Of a DNA stretch of 64,000 nucleotides, positions 1 through 8,620 are shown piece after piece. The notes below the pieces were generated by a model. That model was not told the origin of the DNA. It worked only from the letters and a program-made list of their open reading frames with translations, and did no database searches. Position 1 is the stretch's first letter; the number at the start of each line of letters is the position of its first letter. This stretch comes from Hyphomicrobiales bacterium (GTDB taxonomy: Bacteria > Pseudomonadota > Alphaproteobacteria > Rhizobiales > JACESI01). The DNA lies in NCBI GenBank assembly GCA_039973685.1, contig JBDWKL010000009.1:33531-97530 (forward strand), written 5' to 3'. The position numbers and the translations under genes were made by a program.

Positions 1-514
1 CAACTTCGCGGTACCAGGAACTATCATGAGCCGCAGTATCAAAGCCTGCCGCTTTCCAAAGTGAGATTTCACGTTTGTGGGTACCGCTTTCATCGCCGCG
101 AGAGACGAAGGGTGATTTTGTGGTCGCGATATTCTTGAGGGCTGTATGGGCGTTTTTGCCATCAGCTAGTTTCGCCGGATCGTCCTTTGGTCCGATGAAG
201 ACGAAATCATTGTACATAATCTCGGTGCGGCGCGTTCCAAAACCTTCTTCAATGAAAAGCTCTTCAGCCTTTTTAGAATGAACCAGAACCGCATCCACAT
301 CACCTTGGCGGCCAAGCTTCAAGGCTTGTCCTGTGCCAACCACAAGCAGATGCACGTCAAGCCCCGTGTCTTTCTTGATCGCAGGTAGAAGCACATCTGA
401 CAGGCCAGAATTATGAAAAGATGTCGTTACAGCAAGGCGCATCGTGTCAGCTGCGTTTGCAAAAGAACTCATCCAAAAGAAGCTGAGCGACAACACCCAA
501 GCAAGCATACGCAT
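1..514 (-). CDS. tupA: Tungstate-binding periplasmic protein TupA (partial, C-terminus outside window)
   Basis: This is the N-terminal part, about 171 residues, of a substrate-binding protein that would capture tungstate (or molybdate) in the periplasm. A signal peptide covers roughly residues 1-21 and ends in SFANA-A. The mature start, MRLAVTTSFHNSGL, and the later FVSRGDESGTHKRE segment are typical of the TupA/extracellular solute-binding family. The ATG at 512-514 overlaps the stop of the ATPase gene by one base, so translation is probably coupled. Transport of tungstate rather than molybdate is inferred from resemblance to TupA and from the TupB-like permease alongside. The C-terminal part lies beyond base 1. 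Confidence 0.85.
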   Translation of the reverse strand, partial: MRMLAWVLSLSFFWMSSFANAADTMRLAVTTSFHNSGLSDVLLPAIKKDTGLDVHLLVVGTGQALKLGRQGDVDAVLVHSKKAEELFIEEGFGTRRTEIMYNDFVFIGPKDDPAKLADGKNAHTALKNIATTKSPFVSRGDESGTHKREISLWKAAGFDTAAHDSSWYREV

Positions 515-1230
515 TACACAATTTCTCCTTCAACAAACCGTCGCGCTTCATCGCTTTGCGGTTTCTTCCAGAAGGAGTTTGCCTCAGTATTTTCAAGCAG
601 TCGAGCCTCATGTAGGAAAATAATATTCTTCGCCAATCGTCTGGCTTGCCCCATATCATGGGTGGTCATGATAATTTCAACACCATCAAGAACAGCTTGC
701 TGGATCAACGCTTCAATATCGCGCATTGCCTGTGCATCAAGGCTGGCCGTCGGTTCGTCGAGCAAGAGCAGATCAGGCTTCGTCACCAAGGCGCGGGCAA
801 TGGCGAGCTTTTGTGCTTCGCCGCCAGAAAGAAACGTCGCCCGTGTTGTCTCGCTGCCCTTCAAGCCAACTCGTTCAATCATCGCCAGAGCGCTTTGTCT
901 CGCTTCATCACGCGCAACACCGCGAAGCGACAGCGGGTAGATCACATTATCTAAAGCCGAACGCCTCAGCATGATTGGTTTTTGAAACACGAAACTCTGC
1001 TTGCTACGCACCTGCTGAATATCATCGACGGCAAAAGCCACACGCCCTTGTCGTGCTCTTTCCAGCCCATGGATAAGCCGTAGCAAGGTCGTCTTACCAG
1101 CGCCATTAGGACCGATGATCATTGTCGGCCCGCCAGCATCAATGGTGGTGGAAACAGGCCCAACCAAAACTTTCGAGCGTTTTGAAACGACAGCCTCTTC
1201 AAGGCGGATGGGAAGGAGTGTGCTCACCAT
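514..1230 (-). CDS. tupC: Tungstate ABC transporter ATP-binding protein TupC
   Basis: This is the cytoplasmic ATPase that drives tungstate-type oxyanion import. Walker A GPNGAGKTT is at about residues 40-48, the Q-loop VFQKP near 81-85, the signature LSGGE at 134-138 and Walker B LLLLDEP at 154-160. At 238 residues it is compact and lacks a C-terminal Mop/TOBE-like extension, as is usual for TupC and unlike ModC. It overlaps the permease gene upstream by 7 bases and the binding-protein gene downstream by one, so the three are read as one operon in the order permease, ATPase, binding protein. Confidence 0.88.
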   Translation of the reverse strand: MVSTLLPIRLEEAVVSKRSKVLVGPVSTTIDAGGPTMIIGPNGAGKTTLLRLIHGLERARQGRVAFAVDDIQQVRSKQSFVFQKPIMLRRSALDNVIYPLSLRGVARDEARQSALAMIERVGLKGSETTRATFLSGGEAQKLAIARALVTKPDLLLLDEPTASLDAQAMRDIEALIQQAVLDGVEIIMTTHDMGQARRLAKNIIFLHEARLLENTEANSFWKKPQSDEARRFVEGEIV

Positions 1231-1928
1231 GTTCCCTCCCGTTCTGTTTTAGAGACAGTGTGGATCAAAAGGTTCAGCACGACAGCGATCATGATCAAGA
1301 CGATGCCCAGCGCTAAGGCGAGCGAGAAATCGCCCTTCCCTGTTTCAAGCGCGATAGCGGTCGTGAGCACGCGAGTTACATGATCAATGTTACCGCCAAC
1401 AATCATAATCGCACCAACCTCACCAATTGCCCGCCCAAAGCCTGCAAGCACTGCTGTTAGCAAAGCGCGACGGGCATCAAACAATAAGGTGATTACGCGC
1501 TGCCAACGGCTTGTGCCGATGGAGATCAGCAAATCATGATAATTCGCCCATAGATCGCGGATGGATTGGTGAGTGATTGAAATGAGGATCGGAAGAATAA
1601 TGATAACCTGAGCAATCACCATTGCTGTTGGGGTGAACAATAAGTCCAACACACCAAACGGACCAGAGCGCGACAGCAAGATATAAACCACGAGGCCTAC
1701 AACAACCGGCGGCAAGCCCATGAAAGCGTTGATGATGGCAATGACATAGCGGCGAAAGCGAAAGCGGCGCACAGCAATCCACGCACCAAAGGGAAGACCG
1801 ATTAAAGACGCGATCACCACAGCAGTAATTGTCACTTGCAGGGAGCGCCAGACGATTTCCATTAAATCCGCATCGAAACTGACCAAAAGCCAGAATGCGT
1901 GACTGAGTGCTGCAATGATGTCAGCCAT
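1224..1928 (-). CDS. tupB: Tungstate ABC transporter permease TupB
   Basis: This inner-membrane permease of 234 residues has about five hydrophobic segments. The cytoplasmic coupling loop reads GFGRAIGEVGAIMIVGGNI, which matches the EAA-like motif of TupB permeases closely. It pairs with the overlapping ATPase gene. A small cytochrome c gene lies 44 bases upstream on the same strand and may be the first gene of the transcript. Tungstate as substrate is a family-based inference; molybdate cannot be excluded from sequence alone. Confidence 0.87.
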   Translation of the reverse strand: MADIIAALSHAFWLLVSFDADLMEIVWRSLQVTITAVVIASLIGLPFGAWIAVRRFRFRRYVIAIINAFMGLPPVVVGLVVYILLSRSGPFGVLDLLFTPTAMVIAQVIIILPILISITHQSIRDLWANYHDLLISIGTSRWQRVITLLFDARRALLTAVLAGFGRAIGEVGAIMIVGGNIDHVTRVLTTAIALETGKGDFSLALALGIVLIMIAVVLNLLIHTVSKTEREGTW

Positions 1929-1972
1929 GTCGTTTAGTCCGAAGAGTTACGCCGTAGTTCATCGTGCTTGAT

Positions 1973-2341
1973 CTAGTCTTTCTTCAATGTTTCAGCGTAA
2001 GCGACTAAGGGATCAATATCATCAATTGTCAAAAAGATAAGCACTGTTGTTGGAGGATCTTGAGGATAATCAAAACCTTCAATCCGCACCACAGAAGGAT
2101 GCGGCCTGCGCACGTGGAAGGTTTGGAAGCGCTCGCGCCAATCATCCAGCTCATTGACCATGAGTTGAAACGACGGTGTCGACGAAATACCGCCCTTGGG
2201 ATTGATGTCTCCCACCACATGGCAACGCGTGCAATGCTGGCCAGCGGTCTTCTTACCAGCCGCAATTTCAGCATCATTGGCATGAGCTGTAGTCGCACCC
2301 AACAAGGCGAATATAGGTAGTATGAAACGCAACTTCCTCAT
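1973..2341 (-). CDS. Small secreted class I cytochrome c
   Basis: This is a periplasmic monohaem cytochrome of about 122 residues. A signal peptide (MRKLRFILPIFALLGATTAHA) is followed by AAGKKTAGQHCTRCHVVGD with one CxxCH haem site. I chose the ATG at 2339-2341 because it begins the signal peptide and has the strong ribosome site GGAGGACAG just upstream; an upstream in-frame start would add nine residues in front of the signal. The gene sits just before tupBCA on the same strand, so it may carry electrons for a tungsten or molybdenum enzyme, but that link is only positional. The partner is unknown. Confidence 0.8.
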   Translation of the reverse strand: MRKLRFILPIFALLGATTAHANDAEIAAGKKTAGQHCTRCHVVGDINPKGGISSTPSFQLMVNELDDWRERFQTFHVRRPHPSVVRIEGFDYPQDPPTTVLIFLTIDDIDPLVAYAETLKKD

Positions 2342-2406
2342 CTGTCCTCCCAACAGCTGATAGGACACAGGTTAAGTGAGAACGAGGAATTTGCAAGTAT
2401 CTCTGT

Positions 2407-3093
2407 TTAAGCTTTCAAAAAGTCGCGAATATAGGCAGCAATGCGGTCGTTATCGACCGAGGTGCTAAGGGTTTCGATCGCGTCATTTGATAGCTCATCA
2501 CTAAAAGTCAAACCGCGACGAACCTCAATGAGATCACTCATGAAATCGGCATTAAATTCTGGGTGTGGTTGGAAGCTGATTGCTTTGCCTTGGTAGCTAA
2601 TTGCCGCATTTTCGCAAAACGGCGACGACCCGATCACTTTTGCATCGTTTGGTAGTTCAACCACTTGGTCTTGGTGCACAGCATTAATGCGGATTGGTTC
2701 TGGTCCATTACCGAGATCAATCTCATAATCATGAACGCCAAGCCCCCATCCGCCGTCAAACTTCACCACCTTGCCACCGAGTGCTTGCGCCATTACCTGA
2801 TGCCCGAAGCAAATACCCACAAGCGGAACATTCGCAGCATAGGCGTCGCGAATAAACTCTTCTAAAGCTGGAATGAAAGCATGATCTTCATAGGCACCAT
2901 GCGCTGATCCGCTTAGGACATAGGCATCGCATTCATTGACGTTTGAGGGGAACTTTTGATCAACGACAAAATAGTCTTGAAATTCGAATCCGTCAGAGCC
3001 AATCAGCCGTTCGAAAAAACCGCCATACTCGCCATAGGCCTCGACGAGTTCTTCACGCACGTGGCCTGTTATTAGGATACCAATTTTTTTCAT
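2407..3093 (-). CDS. Class I glutamine amidotransferase-like protein
   Basis: This 228-residue cytoplasmic protein has the GATase1 fold. The nucleophile elbow GICFGHQ places Cys at about residue 95, and the QPHPEF segment supplies His 177 and Glu 179, so the triad looks intact. It is close to GuaA-like stand-alone amidotransferases, not to the PuuD/peptidase C26 group. It lies 4 bases downstream of potI and is in an operon with a putrescine-type transporter and a glutamine-synthetase-like ligase. That context suggests hydrolysis of a gamma-glutamyl-polyamine intermediate. The family assignment is firm; the substrate is inference. Confidence 0.8.
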   Translation of the reverse strand: MKKIGILITGHVREELVEAYGEYGGFFERLIGSDGFEFQDYFVVDQKFPSNVNECDAYVLSGSAHGAYEDHAFIPALEEFIRDAYAANVPLVGICFGHQVMAQALGGKVVKFDGGWGLGVHDYEIDLGNGPEPIRINAVHQDQVVELPNDAKVIGSSPFCENAAISYQGKAISFQPHPEFNADFMSDLIEVRRGLTFSDELSNDAIETLSTSVDNDRIAAYIRDFLKA

Positions 3094-3097
3094 GCGT

Positions 3098-3922
3098 CTA
3101 AGCCTGACTTTGAGCCAATTTCAATCGTTTTTCTTGCCGCCACATCAACACACCAGCAACAATAACGCCAAGCGCTACGGCACCAATGAGCAGCGTTGCA
3201 ACCGCGTTGATTTCGGGTGTAACACCAAGGCGAACCTTTGAGAAGATTACAATTGGCAAAGTGGACGAAGAAGGGCCAGAAACGAAACTTGCAATAACCA
3301 GATCATCGAGCGATAGGGTGAAAGCGAGCAACCAACCAGATATCATGGCAGGCATAATGGTTGGCAATGTTATATCCCAAAACACTCTTGCTGGTCGTGC
3401 GCCAAGATCCATCGCGGCTTCTTCGATGGAACGGTCAACCGACACCAAACGTGATTGCACAACAACCGCAATATAGGCCATGGCGAAGGTGGTGTGAGCG
3501 ATGATGATCGTCGATTTACCGCGTCCTGCGGGCCAGCCAAATGCGGCTTCCATCGCGATGAAAAGCAAGAGCAATGAGAGGCCCGTAATCACTTCTGGCA
3601 TAACGAGCGGTGCGGTCACCGCACCTGACAAGGTCAAGCGCCCGCGAAACTTTTTGAAACGAACGAGTGCGAAGGCTGCCAATGTTCCAAGCACGAGAGC
3701 AAGGCTTGCGCTGATGAAGGCGATTTCCAAGGAAAGATAGGCAGCATTGAGTATCTGCTCATTCTCCAGCAACGCCCCATACCATTTCACTGAAAAACCA
3801 GACCAGACTGTTGCAAGGCGCGATTCATTAAATGAGTAAACAACAAGCCACACAATCGGCCCATATAAAAACGCAAAACCCAGTGTGACTGCAATGAGGA
3901 GGGAACTAGATCGACGTTGCAT
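3098..3922 (-). CDS. potI: Putrescine-type ABC transporter permease PotI
   Basis: This inner-membrane permease of about 274 residues belongs to the polyamine family. It has six hydrophobic segments and the coupling motif EEAAMDLGARPARVFWDITLP, typical of PotC/PotI. I start it at the ATG at 3920-3922 (MQRRSSSLLIAV), two bases after the potH stop; upstream in-frame codons encode a Cys-rich stretch that overlaps potH and looks non-coding. It works with PotH as the channel for putrescine or spermidine uptake. Confidence 0.88.
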   Translation of the reverse strand: MQRRSSSLLIAVTLGFAFLYGPIVWLVVYSFNESRLATVWSGFSVKWYGALLENEQILNAAYLSLEIAFISASLALVLGTLAAFALVRFKKFRGRLTLSGAVTAPLVMPEVITGLSLLLLFIAMEAAFGWPAGRGKSTIIIAHTTFAMAYIAVVVQSRLVSVDRSIEEAAMDLGARPARVFWDITLPTIMPAMISGWLLAFTLSLDDLVIASFVSGPSSSTLPIVIFSKVRLGVTPEINAVATLLIGAVALGVIVAGVLMWRQEKRLKLAQSQA

Positions 3923-3924
3923 CG

Positions 3925-4848
3925 CTATGCCTCCTCTTTTTGTTGTGCGCGAAGGAACATCGTTGGCAACACAATGAGGAGCAGCATCACAACAGCCACG
4001 GCAGAAGCAACAGGCCAATCGCGGTTGGAGAAGAATTCATCCCACAAGACACGGCCAATCATCAATGTATCTGGTCCACCAAGGAGCGCTGGAATAACAA
4101 ACTCACCAACGGCGGGAATAAACACAAGCAGCGAGCCTGCCATGATGCCCGGGATGGACAGAGGAAGCGTTACCGTGAGAAACGCCTTAACAGGTCGCGA
4201 CCCAAGATCGGCAGCGGCTTCCAACAAGGTGCCATCGAGTTTTGCAAGGTTCGCATAAAGCGGCAAAATCATGAACGGTAGGTAGGTGTAGACGATGCCG
4301 AGATACGTCGCAAAATCGGTTTGCAAAAGCTGCAAAGGTTCATCGATGATACCAAGGGACAAAAGCGCTGAACTCAAAATACCCTTCGGCTTTAAAATTC
4401 CGATCCACGCATAAACCCGCAGCAGGAATGACGTCCAAAAAGGCAAGATGATCATCAGCAACAAGATCGCCCGAAAAGCCCCCTCTTGCTTCGCGATATA
4501 ATAGGCCATCGGGTAGCCGATCAACAGGCAGATGAGCGTGGAGAAGAAAGCAATCGTTACGCTCTCAAGATAGGCTTTATAATAAAGGCTGTCCTCGATC
4601 AGATAAGCGTAGTTGCCAAAATTGAGGGTGAATTTCAGGAAATTATCATCGGACCATTCAAACAATGGGAGATAGGGAGGCCGCGCAAGCGCTGCCTCTG
4701 AGACAGAAATTTTCAGAACAAGAAACAGCGGTAAGATGAAAAAGACGAACAACCAGATGAGCGGCACCAAGACAACCAGAGTGCGGCCTGACGGGATGAA
4801 CCGCCCTCGCCCCAGTCTTGCCGTTCCAGCATCATCAGCCATGCTCAT
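3925..4848 (-). CDS. potH: Putrescine-type ABC transporter permease PotH
   Basis: This second permease subunit has 307 residues. A cytoplasmic N-terminus of about 25 residues precedes the first membrane helix (LVVLVPLIWLFVFFILPLFL). The coupling loop LLEAAADLGSRPVKAFLTVTLP is diagnostic of the PotB/PotH family. It overlaps potG by four bases (ATGA) and is followed by potI after two, so potGHI are translated as a tight block. Confidence 0.9.
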   Translation of the reverse strand: MSMADDAGTARLGRGRFIPSGRTLVVLVPLIWLFVFFILPLFLVLKISVSEAALARPPYLPLFEWSDDNFLKFTLNFGNYAYLIEDSLYYKAYLESVTIAFFSTLICLLIGYPMAYYIAKQEGAFRAILLLMIILPFWTSFLLRVYAWIGILKPKGILSSALLSLGIIDEPLQLLQTDFATYLGIVYTYLPFMILPLYANLAKLDGTLLEAAADLGSRPVKAFLTVTLPLSIPGIMAGSLLVFIPAVGEFVIPALLGGPDTLMIGRVLWDEFFSNRDWPVASAVAVVMLLLIVLPTMFLRAQQKEEA

Positions 4849-5984
4849 GAGACAAGCACCACGCCAGCGCTATCGTCCCAACTGACGTATACATCTTCTT
4901 CCCATGTGATCGCATCTTGGCGTCGGTCGGTATTGGGTGTTGTCACTCGCAGCATTTTACCCGATGCAAGCTTGATCAGATAGACTGACTGCCCCCCCAG
5001 ATAGGCGATGTCGTCGACTTTGCCTGCGCAAACATTATGCTTCTGCTTGGGCTTCGTGCGGCTGATTTTGATTTTCTCTGGGCGCACAGCAAAGGCGACC
5101 TTTTGATTAAGCACGCAGGAAATTGAATGCCCAACCCGCAATTCACTCTCCGCTTCAGGGGAGCGAACGCCTGTTGCTTTTTCATTGTCGGTTGAAATCA
5201 CACCCTCAAACAAGTTCACCGACCCTACGAAATCTGCAACGAAGCGGCTTTGTGGATATTCATAAATATCGCGCGGCTCACCCACCTGAATGATGCGGCC
5301 CTTATCCATCACACCAATACGGGTAGAAAGCGTCATCGCCTCTTCTTGGTCGTGGGTTACAACGACGAATGTAACGCCCAATTCTTCTTGAATGTTGACC
5401 AGTTCAAATTGTGTTTCTTCGCGCAGTTTTTTGTCTAACGCACCAAGCGGCTCATCAAGCAACAGGAGCTTCGGTTTCTTCGCCAAAGCTCGCGCAAGAG
5501 CAACACGCTGACGTTGACCGCCAGAAAGCTGATGTGGTTTTCTTTTGGCAAATTCCTCAAGCTGAACGAGTCTCAGCATCTCTTCTACGCGGGTGTTGAT
5601 CTCAGCCTTCGCCATGCCATCACGCTTCAAGCCGTAGGCAATGTTATTCATAACACTCATGTGCGGAAACAACGCGTAAGACTGGAACATCATATTCACA
5701 GGGCGCTCATAGGGTGGCACGCCTGTCATGTCTTGTCCGTCAATTTCAACAGTGCCGCCTGTTATGTCTTCAAAGCCAGACAACATCCGCAAAAGCGTAG
5801 ACTTGCCGCAGCCAGAACCGCCTAACAAACAGAAGAGCTCGCCCTGATAAATATCCAAACTGATATTGTCGACAGCAGTAAAGGCGCCATAATTTTTGGT
5901 GACATTTTGTATTCGAATAAAGGGGGTAGCACTTGGATCAGTCCAAGGTTTGTTTAGCGTATACTGGCCCAACTGCTGTTCCAT
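4845..5984 (-). CDS. potG: Polyamine ABC transporter ATP-binding protein PotG
   Basis: This 379-residue ATPase energises polyamine import. Walker A GGSGCGKST is at residues 55-63, the signature LSGGQ at 153-157 and Walker B LLLLDEP at 173-179. A C-terminal TOBE domain follows (FAVRPEKIKISRTKP onwards), as in PotA/PotG. A good ribosome site (AAAGGTGAGGG) precedes the ATG. It is separated from potF by a hairpin with a T-run, so its expression is probably lower than that of the binding protein. Confidence 0.92.
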   Translation of the reverse strand: MEQQLGQYTLNKPWTDPSATPFIRIQNVTKNYGAFTAVDNISLDIYQGELFCLLGGSGCGKSTLLRMLSGFEDITGGTVEIDGQDMTGVPPYERPVNMMFQSYALFPHMSVMNNIAYGLKRDGMAKAEINTRVEEMLRLVQLEEFAKRKPHQLSGGQRQRVALARALAKKPKLLLLDEPLGALDKKLREETQFELVNIQEELGVTFVVVTHDQEEAMTLSTRIGVMDKGRIIQVGEPRDIYEYPQSRFVADFVGSVNLFEGVISTDNEKATGVRSPEAESELRVGHSISCVLNQKVAFAVRPEKIKISRTKPKQKHNVCAGKVDDIAYLGGQSVYLIKLASGKMLRVTTPNTDRRQDAITWEEDVYVSWDDSAGVVLVS

Positions 5985-5998
5985 TTTACCCTCACCTT

Positions 5999-6030
5999 TA
6001 AAAAAGGCGGCATTTTAAAAAGTGCCGCCC
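5999..6030 (-). terminator. Intrinsic terminator or attenuator between potF and potG
   Basis: On the minus strand the 58-base potF-potG gap forms a stem of GGCGGCA with TGCCGCC, about 10 bases of loop, then six T residues. This is the structure of a rho-independent terminator inside an operon. Partial termination here would yield more potF than potGHI mRNA, a common way to make excess binding protein. Confidence 0.75.
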
Positions 6031-6042
6031 TTTCAAACTAAC

Positions 6043-7137
6043 TTACTGGCCAGTTTTGATTTTAGTCCATGCACGTGTTTGTGAACGCTCATAACGAGCG
6101 GAACGAACCGCCGCAGCTGTGAGCTTATTCTTCACTTCGTCTGATGGGTAGATTGCAGGATCGCCTGTTACGTCTTTGTCGATCAGATCGAACGATGCTG
6201 AGTTGCCATTCGCATAATAAACGTAGTCTGAAATCTCAGCAATGATGTCTGGGCGCATGATAAAGTCGAGGAACTTGTGCGCATTATCAACATGCTTGGC
6301 ATCCGTTGGAATTGCCATCATGTCAAACCAGATCAACGTGCCTTCTTTAGGAATTGTATAACCTATTTCAACACCTTTATCAGCTTCCGCCGCACGGTCA
6401 CGCGCTTGGAAAACATCGCCAGACCAACCGACAGCGATACATGTGTCGCCGTTTGCTAGATCGGAAATATACTGACTTGAATGGAAATAACGAATGCTTG
6501 GGCGGACTGCTTCCAGTGCTGCTTGAGCTTTTTCAAGATCAGCTTTGTCTTCAGAGTTTGGATCAAGATCAAGCGCATCTTTCACACTTTGAAGCACATC
6601 ATCTGGCGCATCCAAAAAGGAAACACCGCAATCAGCAAACTTAGATACAACATCTGGTTTCAACACCAAATCCCAGCTATCCGTCGGCGCGTCTGCCATA
6701 CGTTCAGCGATCAATTTTGTGTTGTAGCCAATGCCAACTGTGCCCCACATATAGGTAATTGCATGCTCGTTGTTTGGATCGTGTAGAGCCACGCGCGCTG
6801 CAATTTCAGGGTCTAAATTTTTCCAGTTCGGCAACTTGCTCTTATCAAGCTTTTGGAAAACACCGGCTTTAATTTGACGCGCTAGAAAGCTAGAGCTTGG
6901 CACAACAACATCATAACCAGTGCTGCCAGCAAGAAGCTTTGCTTCCAAAACTTCGTTTGAATCAAACACGTCATAATTGACTTTAATGCCTGTTTCAGTT
7001 TCGAATTTTTTTATTGTCTCTTCAGCAATATAATCCGACCAATTATATATATTCAAAACTTTCTCATCAGCAGCTAACGCTGAGTAAGAAAAGAACATCG
7101 CAGTTGCGACACTGCCCAATAAAATTTTGCTTTTCAC
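6043..7137 (-). CDS. potF: Putrescine-binding periplasmic protein PotF
   Basis: This 364-residue periplasmic receptor has a signal peptide of about 22 residues ending in YSALA-AD. The mature protein begins with the family hallmark VLNIYNWSDYIAEETIKKFE, and FDSNEVLEAKLLAGSTGYDVV follows, as in PotD/PotF proteins. Translation appears to start at GTG (7135-7137) behind the strong ribosome site GGGGAGAAA. It is the first gene of the potFGHI block, 85 bases after the ligase gene on the same strand. Putrescine as ligand is a family inference; spermidine or a related amine is possible. Confidence 0.9.
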   Translation of the reverse strand: MKSKILLGSVATAMFFSYSALAADEKVLNIYNWSDYIAEETIKKFETETGIKVNYDVFDSNEVLEAKLLAGSTGYDVVVPSSSFLARQIKAGVFQKLDKSKLPNWKNLDPEIAARVALHDPNNEHAITYMWGTVGIGYNTKLIAERMADAPTDSWDLVLKPDVVSKFADCGVSFLDAPDDVLQSVKDALDLDPNSEDKADLEKAQAALEAVRPSIRYFHSSQYISDLANGDTCIAVGWSGDVFQARDRAAEADKGVEIGYTIPKEGTLIWFDMMAIPTDAKHVDNAHKFLDFIMRPDIIAEISDYVYYANGNSASFDLIDKDVTGDPAIYPSDEVKNKLTAAAVRSARYERSQTRAWTKIKTGQ

Positions 7138-7222
7138 GACTTTCTCCCCGGTGCAGTCAAAATTGATCTTTCACTATAAACATTTACGACACTTGGGAAA
7201 GCCTGAAAAATATACAGTGCTA

Positions 7223-8542
7223 TCAAACAGTCTCCACATAAGTTTCGTATTCGAATTTAGAAATCTGTGCACCAAAGATAACCTGCTCTTGCTCTTTGCA
7301 CGCCACCACCATGCGCATCAAACGTGGATCAAAAAGTACGTTATTTTTATCAAACATCTTGAAGGCACTCACGGCCTGCACCCAGTTCAATGGAAGTTCC
7401 GAACGGTCTGCATCATAAGCGTTACCAACCACCGGTTCACTTGGCACCAATTCCTCATTCATCCCATAAAGCGCAGCACCCATTATGGCTGCTAAAACCA
7501 TGTAAGGGTTCGCATCTGCACCCGCGACGCGGTGTTCTATACGGCGGGCTTTTGGCGGTGAATTGGGAACTCGCAGTGCCGTGAGGCGGTTATCATATCC
7601 CCAAACTATTTTCGTTGGCGCAAAACTGCCAGGTAAGAACCGACGGTAAGAGTTTGCGTGAGGGGCAAACAAAAGCATATGGCTTTGCATAAACATTTCT
7701 AGCCCAGCCAAAGCATGGCGCATGACAGGTGTTCCCTCGTCGCCACCATTGTCAAAAATATTATTGCCATCAGCATCCAACACACTGAAATGCACATGCA
7801 ACCCATTGCCTGCGCCATCGCCAAATGGCTTGGCCATAAAGGTTGCTTCCAAACCGTGTTTTACTGCAACGCCTTTGATGATGCGTTTTAAGAAATACGT
7901 ATTGTCGGCAATTTTCACAGCACCTGGTTGGTGTTTCAGATTGATCTCATATTGCCCAGGACTGGCCTCAGAGATTGCAGCACCAAGACCAACACCCCAA
8001 GCATCCGCGGTCTCATAGACTTCCTTGAAGAACGCTTCCTTCTCCTGCATCGCATCAATGCATTCAACGGCGGCACTCGTTTTCAAGCGGCCATCACCAT
8101 CAGGTTGGAACGCTCCGTCATTACGTTTTACCAGATGAAATTCAAGCTCTGTCGCTGAGACAACCGACAGGCCTTTTGCAGCATATTCTGCCTCAATCTT
8201 CGCAAGGGCACCACGCGGGCAAACCCCATTGGGGGTTCCACCCTCTTCCACCATCATGATTGGGATCAGGCTGGTCGGTTCATCAAACCAACTCTGAAGT
8301 AATGTGCCGCGATCTGTTGGGCGAAAATAGCCATCCGCATCACCATTATCGAACACCTGCGCACTATTCTCGATGTCATTGCCCCAAATATCCACACCGA
8401 CAATGGAAAGCGGCATACGAACGCCGTCTTTGATGGAGGATTTGATATAGTCGCCCGTCAAACGCTTGCCACGCAAAATACCGTTATAATCAACGATCGC
8501 CATCATGGCTGTTTCTGGATCATCTTTGGGTTTGGAGCTCAT
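7223..8542 (-). CDS. Glutamine synthetase-family ligase (gamma-glutamylpolyamine synthetase-like)
   Basis: This 439-residue ATP-dependent ligase has the glutamine synthetase fold. Features are AIVDYNGILRGKRL in the beta-grasp half, the FMAKPFGDGAGNGLHVHFSV metal-binding region and the late NSYRRFLPGSFAPTKIVWGYDNR segment. It is shorter than GlnA I and lacks the usual adenylylation-loop sequence, which fits the PuuA/GlnT-like subfamily that joins glutamate to an amine. I start it at ATG 8540-8542; earlier in-frame codons look untranslated. Its position directly before potFGHI and a glutamine amidotransferase supports a polyamine substrate, which remains inferred. Confidence 0.82.
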   Translation of the reverse strand: MSSKPKDDPETAMMAIVDYNGILRGKRLTGDYIKSSIKDGVRMPLSIVGVDIWGNDIENSAQVFDNGDADGYFRPTDRGTLLQSWFDEPTSLIPIMMVEEGGTPNGVCPRGALAKIEAEYAAKGLSVVSATELEFHLVKRNDGAFQPDGDGRLKTSAAVECIDAMQEKEAFFKEVYETADAWGVGLGAAISEASPGQYEINLKHQPGAVKIADNTYFLKRIIKGVAVKHGLEATFMAKPFGDGAGNGLHVHFSVLDADGNNIFDNGGDEGTPVMRHALAGLEMFMQSHMLLFAPHANSYRRFLPGSFAPTKIVWGYDNRLTALRVPNSPPKARRIEHRVAGADANPYMVLAAIMGAALYGMNEELVPSEPVVGNAYDADRSELPLNWVQAVSAFKMFDKNNVLFDPRLMRMVVACKEQEQVIFGAQISKFEYETYVETV

Positions 8543-8620
8543 TTTGCATTTACGCCATAGTATGGTTAGAAGAAGCAACGTTATAGCCACGCACCAAAAA
8601 AGAAAATCCCCTATTTTTCA

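Noticed and set aside
413..940. Plus-strand open frame of about 175 codons opposite tupC and tupA
   Set aside because: It is the antisense shadow of clear ABC-transporter genes, with no ribosome site and Ser/Arg-rich low-complexity translation.
2407..3093. PuuD gamma-glutamyl-GABA hydrolase
   Set aside because: The nucleophile region and length fit GuaA-like class I amidotransferases, not peptidase C26.
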